Shown piece after piece: positions 22,879 through 33,178 of a DNA stretch of 64,000 nt. Made by a program: the position numbers and the translations under genes. The stretch is from assembly GCA_024114885.1 (NCBI GenBank), contig CP099422.1:1-64000 (forward strand), given 5' to 3'. Numbering within the stretch: the stretch's first letter is position 1; every line of letters begins with the position of its first letter. The notes beneath the pieces were generated by a model. The model did not search any database. It saw only the letters and a program-made list of their open reading frames with translations, and was not told where the DNA came from. This stretch comes from Septoria linicola (lineage: Eukaryota > Ascomycota > Dothideomycetes > Mycosphaerellales > Mycosphaerellaceae).

Positions 22879-23707
22879 CGAGCCTCTTTATCTACGAGAT
22901 TACTATATACCTCGGAGATAGTATCTTAATTATACTACGCGAAGCTATAGACATAGGTACTACTATAGCCTTGAAACTCGTAACGAAACTAGAAGTCTTT
23001 AATACCGAACTTAGGTACTAGTATAGTATAGAAGAAAGAAGTAAATCGCTTATAGAAGTACTATATAGCGATATATAGGTAGCTACGTAGGTTCTTATAG
23101 TTAATCTAGTAGCGCTCCTTATTAGTACTATATCGCTACTACTAGTAGTTCGGTATATGTCGCTAAAGGCTATCCTATTATATATCTATAGCGCTAAATA
23201 TAAAGAACAATATAGGCTTACTAAGAGCGTAGACTATACTAAGAAGCTTATAGCGGTAGCGATACTAGTACGGTCGGACTCCTCTTATATTAGACGTGCA
23301 CCTAATAACGCGATTAATTAGAGCCTAGGCCTATAGCGAATCGTCTTATAATACTTGTCTAAGTTCGTTAATACTAAAAATAGTAGACCTACTATTATTA
23401 TTACGGTTAAGTACCTATCGTGCCCGGCTACTACTTAAGTCACGTATCTATAGATTAAATATAGTATAGTAGAAGCGCTTATAGCGAGCGAATCTACTAT
23501 CGTAATATCGTATTAGATACTAGACCTATACGAGAAACTTAACGCTATTACGCCTTAGAAGGTTATAGTCGGCGAGACTATAAGGGAATAAGGTAGGGAA
23601 CGCGAGAGAGAAGATCTTCTAGTACTAGCCTTACTATAAATAGTAGAGTATATCGAGCCGTAGCTAATCGATCGTAGGAACGAAGGCGTTAGGATTAGGA
23701 TTAAGTA

Positions 23708-23772
23708 CTAGAGTTCAAGGTTAGTATTTTATTTATAAAGTAGACTCTCTACTTTATAATAGAAAGGAGTAC
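23708..23772 (-). other. Introner-like intron 4
   Basis: A 65-bp intron: donor GTACTC, near-perfect arms CTATTATAAAGTAGAGAG and TCTACTTTATAAATA, branch ACTAAC, acceptor CTCTAG. Confidence 0.7.
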
Positions 23773-24025
23773 CTTATCGAAAGTCTATAGCTTCTATACG
23801 CTTAGGACGCGTGTTAGGTACTACGCTTATATCGATATTACTCTTATTACCTACTTCCTCTTCTTATTACTCGTTTAGAGCGACCGCGGCGCGAGTATCT
23901 TAGTACGGCACCGTCTAGATCTCTTCGAGGACCGAATCGTTCTATAGAAGCTAGGTAAGGAGCGCTTTATCGATAGTAATGTCCTAAAAGCCTAGGTAGT
24001 TAATTATAAGATAGTTTAGCTAAGT

Positions 24026-24102
24026 CTATATAGTATTAGCTAATTTCCTTTATAGTATAGGGATAACGCTTTATAATAGAAATACCTAGATAATATACCT
24101 AC
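24026..24102 (-). other. Introner-like intron 3
   Basis: Donor GTAGGT (or GTACGT four bases upstream), arms TATTTCTATTATAAAGCG and ACTATAAAGGAAAT, branch GCTAATAC, acceptor TATAG. About 77-81 bp. Confidence 0.65.
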
Positions 24103-24274
24103 GTACTATAAACTACTAGCGGAATTATACTATTATACGCCTATAGCGAGGATTAACTACTTCCTATACTAGCTAGATAAGGACTATATCGCACTACGCT
24201 AGTAACTATAGTAGACGTTTTACGACGTCGGGGACTCGCTAGAGAAAGGTTATAATATATCCTTTATAGCGCTA

Positions 24275-24355
24275 CTAGAAAGATTAGTTCTAAAGCGATT
24301 TCTATTATAAAGAGTAGACTCTACTATATAATAGAAATAGGAAAGGGAGACTTGC
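24275..24355 (-). other. Introner-like intron 2, GC donor
   Basis: About 81 bp. The donor reads GCAAGT, a known minor GC-AG type. Arms are TATTTCTATTATATAGTAGAG and CTCTTTATAATAGAAAT, branch ACTAATC, acceptor TTCTAG. The arms are almost perfect complements. Confidence 0.7.
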
Positions 24356-24917
24356 CTAAGTACTCTTTATATAAACTATATATATACTAATATATACTAG
24401 GGTAATAAGTATCTACTCTATCTCTATAAGCGGTAGTAAATCTACTATATAACCTAGGTCTATATTATTCTAATAAGATATAGCGTAGAGTATATCTACG
24501 GATAGAGTAACGATAAACTTGTCGTATAAGAGGTAGCGCTAGTAGACGCTCTCGGAGTCTAACTTAATATCGAACTATAGCTCTTTATAACGCTAGTAAT
24601 ACTATATCTACGAGCGGTCTAATTTATATATCTACTATTAAACTCGCTACTAATCCTTCTCGCTTATAGTAGGTTACGAGAGGTCGCTACTCTTAGAGTA
24701 AGTCTCTTATAGCATATACGTATCGTCGAAGAGATCGCGCCTTAAGGACGTAGGCTACTAATCTACCTCTTCTACTATATCTTCTTTATCTTCGACCGTA
24801 GGGTTACGATTATAGATAGGACAGATAGGTACTAGAACGATTAGGACTAGATTAGTATCTCGCTAGTAGGTAATATTAGCGTATCTCTACGTACGAGTAG
24901 CTACGGTAACCTACGAA

Positions 24918-24982
24918 CTTGTAAGTAGGCTATAATTTCTATTATAAAGTATAAAATACTATCTATAACGGAAAGAGTATAC
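24918..24982 (-). other. Introner-like intron 1
   Basis: A 65-bp candidate: donor GTATAC, arms CTTTCCGTTATAG and CTTTATAATAGAAA, acceptor TTACAAG. The branch sequence is poor, so the acceptor is less certain than in the other copies. Confidence 0.55.
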
Positions 24983-25462
24983 TTCGCGCTATATAGTACG
25001 CTCGATAGCGTCCCTCGTAGTAGAGAGACGGAAGGTTTCTTTAATATCGTCGCTACCTAGATTAATTAACGCCTCTTAAATACACGTACTACGGCTCTAC
25101 TTTACCTTCTTCCCCTTTAACCGCTTTAACTTACGATAACGATCGTAGGTCTAGAAATTATACTTACCTTAGACGAAGTCGTAAAGTAGTTTAATAGTAC
25201 TATAATTACTATAACGCTTCGTAGTATCGGATATAGAGTCTATAAGAATACGTTAGGAGATATTTATATTATAAAGGTAACGATTTACGTTATAAAGGGC
25301 GGTAGTATAGAAGGACGATTTATTTATAGATAGGAGTGAAAAGTCTATATATACTAAGAGGATTAGGTTACGTGCCTATTCTTTTTTTAGCGTACTCTTA
25401 GCTAATTATTTTTAGACTCTGTTTTTTTTTAAAGAGTAAGATAGACCTCGTAAACTCGGTTA

Positions 25463-25877
25463 ATTATTCTAGAGCGTAATCGACCCTTTATTATACTTGG
25501 ACCTAATTACGACGCTAAAAGCTACCGACTACGCAACGTAGTTATATAATAATACTACGTCGTAGAGACAAATAGAGGAGTACGTTTAAGAGCTCTATAT
25601 ACGTAGAGTATAGAGATATATATTTCTTAATAAGAAGTATCTAGTATACGACGTTACTATATTATTCTAGAGCGTAATCGACTCTTTATTATACTTAGAC
25701 CTAATTACGACGCTAAAAGCTACCGACTACGCGACGTAGTTATATAATAATACTATATCGTAGAGATAAATAGAAGAGTACGTTTAAGAGCTCTATTTAC
25801 GTAGAGTATAGAGATATATATTTCTTAATAAGAAGTACGTAGGAATATCTAAGCCTAAACCCGAAGATATCCTCTAG
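25463..25877. repeat. X copy A tail units A2-A3 and terminal segment
   Basis: The tail resumes after the Helitron with ATTATTCTAGAGCG. The second and third units start at 25463 and 25661 (period 198). The last stretch, GGAATATCTAAGCCTAAACC then AAGATATCCTCTAG, ends at 25877, the same point as in copy B at 40377. What follows differs between the two copies. Confidence 0.85.
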
Positions 25878-26876
25878 AGGATACTTTCCTCTTTCTAAGA
25901 GTTTACCTTAGAGCTATCTACTTATAATCTATCTCTATAGTTTCTTAGGTAGAATTCTTAGATTCTTTCTTAACTTTCTTTTAGTCTAGGAATTTTCTAT
26001 ACTCTCCTATATCTTCTAGTAGAGATAGAAGTTATATAAAGAGTTTCTTTCCTTTCTAAACCTATACTAATAGCTAGGAGAGAGGAGGCTTCTACTAGCT
26101 TAGACTAGGAGTACCTAGGGTACTCCTACTAACTTATAGAGTAGGCTAGCTAATAGTTCTTAGCCTTCTAATAGGTCTTCCTTCTAGAGCTAAACTAGAG
26201 AGATTCTTAATCTTAATATTCAAGTCTAATTCTCTATCTAGCTTATTTTTAAAGAAGATTATATTAGTATACTACTTAATAGCCTTTATATCTAGCTCCT
26301 AGAACTTCTATACCTTTACTATATTATTATAGTATCTAATAAATATAATATTCTTTCTTCTATTTATTAGTTTATTACTTCTTACCTACTAAGGCTATAC
26401 TCTTATATCTATATATACTATAGCTCTATATCCCTATACTTTAAGATAGGAGACTATTAGTTTAATCCTATTAAAAGCTTTATTAGGTAAGAGCTTAAAT
26501 CTCTTAATATTAGGTCTATTTAGGAGCTTGTTCCTTATATATACCTATACTTTAAGAGCTTCTAGCTAAAACTTAATAGGTATCTTACTTTCTTCAAATA
26601 TTACTCTAATAGAGGCCTCTAATATTTAGATAGACCTCTTAACTACTCTATTCTAGAGTAAATTATAGGCCTTAGTTAGCTTAAAAGTAATTCTAAAGTC
26701 CTTCTTCTACTATTTAATTAAAGTAGTAATCTCTCTAGTATTATTAGCCCTTATAGACTTAAGAAGTACTACTAACTACCTTTCTACCTTAATCCTCTAG
26801 TTCTAAAGAGTAGTTAGTATATCTAATCTAGCTTTAAGTAGAAATGCCTATTTCTTTCTTAAGAAATTATTAATAA
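25878..26876 (-). mobile_element. Copia copy M4, truncated, left piece
   Basis: A minus-strand Copia body starting abruptly inside pol (the sequence equivalent to 52330 in copy P read backwards) and running to the M3 insertion. Its 3' LTR and the second half of pol are missing. It joins 33179-35714 once M3 is removed. Heavily RIP-mutated. Confidence 0.85.
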
Positions 26877-27153
26877 TATTAAAAGTAGAGAGCGTGTTAT
26901 ATACTATACAATGTTAAGGAGGGTATAGCGTAGTAAAGAAGAATAAGGGATTAATCTTGAACTAACTTATATATATAGTATAGTAGTAATATGCTAGGAA
27001 CTAAATATAAAGTTAATTAAGTTAGTTATCTAAGAAGAGAAGAAAGAGAAGCAAGATATACCTCTTACTAAGCCTTAGGTAGATGCCTTAGGCATCTAGA
27101 ACTATACTTAAATGTCTATATCTAGACTAACTATCTAGGATACATTCTTAATA
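26877..27153 (-). repeat. M3 3' LTR
   Basis: 277 bp, TATTAAAAGTAG to ATTCTTAATA on the plus strand. The terminal TG/CA pairs have turned to TA. Confidence 0.9.
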
Positions 27154-27739
27154 CTCCTACTTATACTATATAGTTAGATCTTTCTATAGATTATCTATAA
27201 TACTCAAGTACTAGCCCTAATCTTGATTAGTTATTAAGTACTTACTTTTTAGACTAATAACTAGATAGTACTAACTATTAATCTAATAAACTTTCTATAT
27301 TACTATCTCCTATAAAAAGGTAAAAGAAATACTTTCTATAAAATCTTCTTTCTCTCTTATATAGGAGTAGATTATTTAGGATATAGACTATCTAGTAAGT
27401 TACCTCTGTCCTTTCTTATAGCTAATTCTAATAGCTCCCTAGATTCCTTATAGCCTAGTCCTCTACTTAGTTATATTCTATATAGCTTCTTAGTTCCCTA
27501 ATAGCTTTTAGGGTATACTATTCTTAGCTATAGGGATCTTATATTAAGCTAGGAAGTAGAGTAACTATATACTAGTAGAGGAGATAATAGCTACTATAGA
27601 GGAGGTCTTTAATATTAACTAGTACTTGGCCTTAGAAGGTATCTAGTTCAGCTAGGTGCTATATAGTAATATTATAGTTAGTAATAGGTCTAATATTAGT
27701 AAGAGCATTTAGGACTTTATAAAGTCTAACTAAGGAGGA

Positions 27740-30700
27740 GTTAAGTAACTAAAATCTTTCTTTTAGACTCCTCTTAGTTTAACTCTAAGGCTTGGAGTTA
27801 TCTTTTATATATCTCTTATATAAGGTAGAGCTACCTTATAAACTCCTAAAACTATAGTCTATTCTTTAGCTTAGTAAGACTATCTACTACTATCTCTTTT
27901 ATATTTATATATTCTATAGAGATAAGTCTGTTCTACTAGAGCTTTCTTATAGTATTATATAAGATATTAATATGTTTAGACTTGTTATAAACATATAAGT
28001 CCTTGACTAGAGTAAGGGTAGCTTAGTTATTACCTTTTAGCTAAATTAGCCTAATTCTAGTAATAGTTTCCTAGTTACTAAGGATCCTTAGTTAGTAAGA
28101 ACATTCTCCTACTAACTCTAGGTATCTAAGCTCTCTTAAAAGAGTACTAAGGAACTATAACTGTTTTGTATATACTCCTATAGCTATATATTTAGCTTCT
28201 ATTATAGATATAGCTATAGATTTCTACTTCTTACTTATCTAGGAGATTAGTATACTATAAAGAAAGAAGATATATCTAAGGATTAAGACTCTATTAGTCT
28301 TGTCTATTATATAGTTAGAGTCTATATATCTAGTAAGACAGCCTTAACTATTCCTTAAGTATCTTAGACTAAGGTCTAGGTTTGATCTTAGGTATCTAGT
28401 TAGCTTCTTTAGAGCCTTTATATGTCCTACTATTAGATTACTAATATAGGAGCTTAATCTTCTAAGGGCAAATGAAATGTCTAGTCTTATAATAGTTATA
28501 AGCTATATCTATGTTCTAATAATAGATTAGTACTCCTATTTGTTATACCTTTTATTATTTAATCTAGTAGGCTTTAGACTTTTATAGCTATCTATTAGTA
28601 AAAGAGTTAGTAATATAGTCTCTTAACCTATTCCTATCTTAGCTAGGTTCTCTTAGATATAGTGCTTCTAGTTAAGTTTTAGCTAGCCTTACTATCTGTT
28701 TCTTATTAGTCTTATTCTAAGAATCTTGTCTAGTTCTCTAAGATCTTTAATCTTAAAGACCTTACTAAGTTAGTCTTTAAACTAGAGAACATCTTCTAGT
28801 CTCTCTATAGTAATAGGTATATTATTAATATAGATTAGGATTATTAGGTCTTTCCTTTTCTTATAGATTAGAAGATATAAGTCTACTTCTAATTGTCTAA
28901 ATCCTATTCCTTTTAGCTTTAATATATATAGCTGATTCTAGTCTCTTATAGCTTGCTTTAGCCTATAGAGACTCCTTAGAACTTATAAGACTATACTAGT
29001 TAGTAGGTTAATACCTAGTAGTAGGATTATATAGATGTCCTTATATAGAGTACTCTCTATAAATATATTATTTATATCTACTTAGTATAGAACTAGGTCC
29101 TTCTTATAGACTATAGCTATAAATCCTCTTAGAGTATCCTACCTAACTATAGGAGCAAAAGTTTCTATATAGTCTACTCTATACTTTTAGGAGAACCCTC
29201 TTATAACTAGTCTTGCCTTAAACTTTTTAATAGTACTACTAAGTTTTCTCTTAATATTAAAGACCTATCTTAAGGTAACTAAGTTAGCCTCTTTTAGTAG
29301 GACTACTATAGTCTAGGTGTTATTACTTATAAGTGTATCTAGCTCCTTCTAAATAGCTTCTTACTAGAGATAACCCTACTTAGGATTACTTACTACTTCC
29401 TTATAGTTCCTTAGGATTAGAACCTCCTATTTATATATTCCTACTTCTTTAGTAGTAGAGAATATAATCTCTTTAACTTCCTCTAAGAATTCTAAGTCCT
29501 ATAGGATATCTAGGTTAATAGAGCTTATAGCTAAGAAGAAAGCCTAATACTCTAGGAGTATTTCCTTGTCTAGCTAACTATTCTAATCTAGCTTAAGCCT
29601 AATTAGCTTCAGCTTCTAGTTAAATCTATTAAGTTCTTAGGATACTTTCCTCTTTCTAAGAGTTTACCTTAGGGCTATCTACTTATAATCTATCTCTATA
29701 GTTTCTTAGGTAGAATTCTTAGATTCTTTCTTAACTTTCTCTTAGTCTAGGAATTTTCTATACTCTCCTATATCTTCTAGTAGAGGTAGAAGTTATATAA
29801 AGAGTTTCTTTCCTTCCTAAACCTATACTAATAGCTAAGGAGGAGGAGGCTTCTACTAGCCTAGACTAGGAGCACCTAGGGTACTCCTACTAGCTTATAG
29901 AGTAGGCTAGCTAATAGTTCTTAGCCTTCTAATAGGTCTTCTTTCTAGAGCTAAACTAGGGAGATTCTTGATCTTAATATTCAAGTCTAATTCTCTACCT
30001 AGCTTATCTTTAAAGAAGATTGTATTAGTATACTACTTAATAGCCTTCATATCTAGCTCCTAGAACTTCTATACCTTTACTATATTATTATAGTATCTAA
30101 TAAACATAGTATCCTTTCCTCTATTTATTAGTTTATTACTCCTTGCCTACTAAGGCTATACTCTTGTATCTATATAAATAATAGCTCTATATCCCTATAC
30201 CTTAAGGTAAGAGACTATTAGTTTAATCCTATTAAAAGCTTTATTAGGTAAGAGCTTAAATCCCTTAATATTAGGTCTATTTAGGAGCTTGTTCCTTATA
30301 TATACCTATACTTTAAGGGCTTCTAGCTAAAACTTAATAGGTATCTTACTTTCTTCAAGCATTAATCTAATAGAGGCCTCTAATATTTAGATAGACCTCT
30401 TAACTACTCTATTCTAGAGTAAATTATAGGCCTTAGTTAGTTTAAGAGTAATTCTAAAGTCCTTCTCCTACTATTTAATTAAAGTAGTAATCTCTCTAGT
30501 ATTATTAGCCCTTATAGACTTAAGGAGTGCTACTAACTACCTTTCTACCTTAATCCTCTAGTTCTAAAGAGTAGTTAGTATATCTAATCTAGCCTTAAGT
30601 AGAAATGCCTATTTCTTTCTTAAGAAATTGTTAATAATCTTAAGCTACTATATAAAGCCTTTTACTAATAATAGTAATAGTCTATAGATATCTACTAATA

Positions 30701-32776
30701 TAAGGGCTAATCTTTTAGGTCTTCTCTTAATAGACTTACCTAGGTGTTTCTTTATCTTACCTATTATATAGATCCTATACTTATACTCTTCCTAGTTAGG
30801 AATTAGAATTCTTTTCTTTAGGTTAGTAACTTTATAAAGGTTTAAGAGTAACCCTCTTCTAAAGTATATAAATCTTCTATACTATAGCTTCTACTGTTTT
30901 AGATCCTTCTCTAATAGGGTAGTATAGGCATTATTAACCTCTATAGGATTATATAGTAAGTAATATAACTTTTCCTATAGGAGAGGTAATATCTTACTAA
31001 TAAATAGAATACCTCTAACTAGCTTAGTCTTTATAACTATTTAGCTATCTAGGGAGGTAAGAGTGAAATTAGGCTTCTAGACTCTAAATTACTTACTAAA
31101 CTAATCCTATAATATAAGATTTACTCTAAGATTAGAAACAAATAGTACCCTATTAAGTAGAACTTCTCCTTCTAAGATTCCCTTTATCTATACTAGTCTA
31201 GAGTAGGTTATATAGAGGTACCCTCCTCCTACCTTAATCTATACTTTCTTCCTTAGTAGCTTTACTAATCTAAAGAAGGATAGTTAGTTAGTTATATAGG
31301 ATAAGGTATAGGAATCTAAGAGCTATTCTTAGGGTAATAACTTGCCTTTAGCCTTAATTATAGAATAGGCTAACTTATCTTAGTTATTATCTTCTAATAG
31401 GGAATTATTATTACTTCTAGAACTAGAGTAAGTTCTAGAATTAGAACTAGAACTAGACTCCTAGGCTAAAAATCCTTTCTTTAGAAGCTTTCTAGACTTT
31501 TCTATCCTCTAAAGCTATTTGCCTATTTTCTAGATAACCTTCTTTAGCTTATTATATAATAATAACTTATAGACAGCTTTCTTAATATATCTAGTATTCT
31601 TTAGTAAAAAGGATCTTCTAGCCCTCTCTCTAAGGAATAATCTCTAAGGGTCCTTCTAGTTCTTAGTACTATTTCTTTACTAGGACAGTTTCTTAGTAGT
31701 AGAGAGGTTAGGACAATCTTTTAACTAGTGCTTCCCCTTCTTATAGAGCTAGCATATTAGTAGAGACTTTCCTTAGTAGAGCTACCTAGAATAGAATATA
31801 GCTAAACCTATGTCTATCTTGTCTAGATTATCTTTTGCCTCTTAGGACTTAAGTAGAAGGAGAATAGTATCTATATCTAAGGATAGTTAGGTTATAATAG
31901 TATCCTTAGCTACTTAGTATAATATAGGTAGGGACTATAGGAGATACTTTAGCCTTTTCTCTTAGCTCTAGTAGTAAGCTTCCTAAGGATCAATCTTAGT
32001 AATCCTCTTACCTAGGCCTCTAAGGTATCTCTATACTTCCCTAATTGTCTTATTAGGTAATATCCTAAATATAATAAACTGCTTAATTAGACCTATAGTA
32101 TAGGACTTTAGGACTCTATTATACTTGTTCTAGAGAATTACCTATATCTTAGCTACTAGTATAGTAATATACTATATCTCTAGCTCTATCTTATTATCTT
32201 TACTAATACTACATCTAATACTAAACCTGTATACTATATTGTCTTTTAAGAAGTATTGATTCTAAGTAATATATATCTAGAGACTAGTGTCCTACTAAAC
32301 TATATATAGGTTCCCTCTAATAATTAGTTAGCTAATTACCTAGAACTAGTCCTTTCCTTCTAGCTTGTCTATCTATAGCTTAAACTATCTCTTCTAGTTA
32401 GTTCTATCTAGGATTAGAATCCTTTAGCTCTTCTTATCCTCTTAGTCTATTATAGAAATAGGTAAATAGAATAAATAATTAGTAGAATACTTTAGACTAG
32501 CTAAGGATTCTAGAGAAGAGTAATTTCTTATAGTAGAGAGACTAGCTCTAAGAGATAGGGATTCCTCGTATTTAGGAAATTACTAAGACTTAGATCTTTC
32601 TCTCTTAGTAGAGTTTCTATTACTAGGTAGTAGGAAGGCTAAGTAGCCTCTTCTAACTCTAGTAATACTAGGTATAATAGTAGAGAACTAGGTAGGTATT
32701 AATAAAGTAGAAATATACTACTATCTTATAGAGATCTTTACTAACTTATATACTACTAGGTACAAACTAGCTTCGT
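27740..32776 (-). pseudogene. M3 Copia gag-pol, RIP-inactivated
   Basis: The polyprotein is collinear with that of P (gag, protease, integrase, RT, RNase H in one frame) but carries many more TAG/TAA stops. Boundaries are transferred from P by position. The order is reversed on the plus strand: RNase H and RT lie at about 28000-29650, integrase at about 29900-31000, gag-protease at about 31100-32750. Not functional. Confidence 0.8.
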
Positions 32777-32896
32777 TAGTAATATAGTTAAGAAAACTTC
32801 TAGGCCCTAAATGTTTTCTATAAACTATAAGGGATACAAGTAACCTATACTAATATAGGTTACTCCTATTTAGTATATAAACCCGGGCTTATAACC

Positions 32897-33173
32897 TATT
32901 AAAAGTAGAGGGCGTGTTATATACTATATAATATTAAGGAGGGTATAACGTAGTAAAGAAGAATAGGGGATTAATCTTAAACTAACTTATATATATAGTA
33001 TAGTAGTAATATGCTAGGAACTAAATACAAAGTTAATTAAGTTAGTTATCTAAGAAGAGAAGAAAGAGAAGCAAGATATACCTCTTACTAAGCCTTAGGT
33101 AGATGCCTTAGGTATCTAGAACTATACTTAAATATCTATGTCTAGACTAACTATCTAGGATATATTCTTAACA
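32897..33173 (-). repeat. M3 5' LTR
   Basis: 277 bp, ending ATTCTTAACA, followed by the AATAA duplication. Confidence 0.9.
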
Positions 33174-33178
33174 AATAA

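Larger units (their letters stand above)
19000..25260 (-). pseudogene. Helitron Rep-helicase (RepHel) gene with at least 11 introns, RIP-inactivated
   Basis: Read from 25260 downwards. The Helitron N-terminal/Rep region lies near 23230-22930. The segment KPILFFIFSAID is followed by RHIPNY and then, at about 22938-22980, FQGYSSTYVYSF. Families have an H-x-H here; both His codons have become TAT, destroying the HUH nuclease. Next comes a PIF1-like helicase: a P-loop remnant IDGPTSTSK at about 21149-21175 (family GPAGTGKS, with Gly turned to Ser by RIP), Walker B IIIDKKS at about 20914-20935 (Asp-Glu reduced to Asp-Lys), then DF, two stops and LPP at 20795-20819 (family GDFxQLPP). KALFYN and FNKTIALSV follow, and a motif VI-like stretch appears near 19850-19900. 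The enzyme would nick, unwind and transfer one strand during rolling-circle transposition. The start codon is not resolved. Eleven short introns share one hairpin. Confidence 0.85.
17075..25462 (-). mobile_element. Autonomous Helitron, minus strand, RIP-inactivated
   Basis: The X tail is interrupted exactly here: left flank CGACGTTACTATAT, right flank ATTATTCTAGAGCG, with only two ambiguous bases and no longer target duplication. The insert is about 8.39 kb and carries a minus-strand gene with Helitron Rep and PIF1-like helicase signatures. That gene, and the lack of a real target duplication, identify a rolling-circle transposon. The ends do not show the canonical TC...CTRR at an A|T site. 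The site fits T|T, and AAGGTCTCTATC at the left end is matched inversely by GAGGTCTATC about 20 bases inside the right end. Both points recall the non-canonical Helitron2/Helentron group. Ends are certain to about 2 bp, subgroup uncertain. Confidence 0.85.
26877..33173 (-). mobile_element. Copia-family LTR retrotransposon M3, complete
   Basis: A 6297-bp element with 277-bp LTRs at 26877-27153 and 32897-33173, inserted in M4. The target duplication AATAA is at 26872-26876 and 33174-33178. The primer site lies next to the 5' LTR (CCCGGGCTTATAACC on the plus strand, 32882-32896). It is intermediate in RIP load: some TG and CA remain, fewer than in M1 or P. Confidence 0.93.

Noticed and set aside
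17071..25464. TA or AT target duplication implying a cut-and-paste element instead of a Helitron
   Set aside because: Only two bases are ambiguous at the junction and there are no matching terminal inverted repeats of usual length. The Rep and PIF1-like helicase signatures point to a Helitron.
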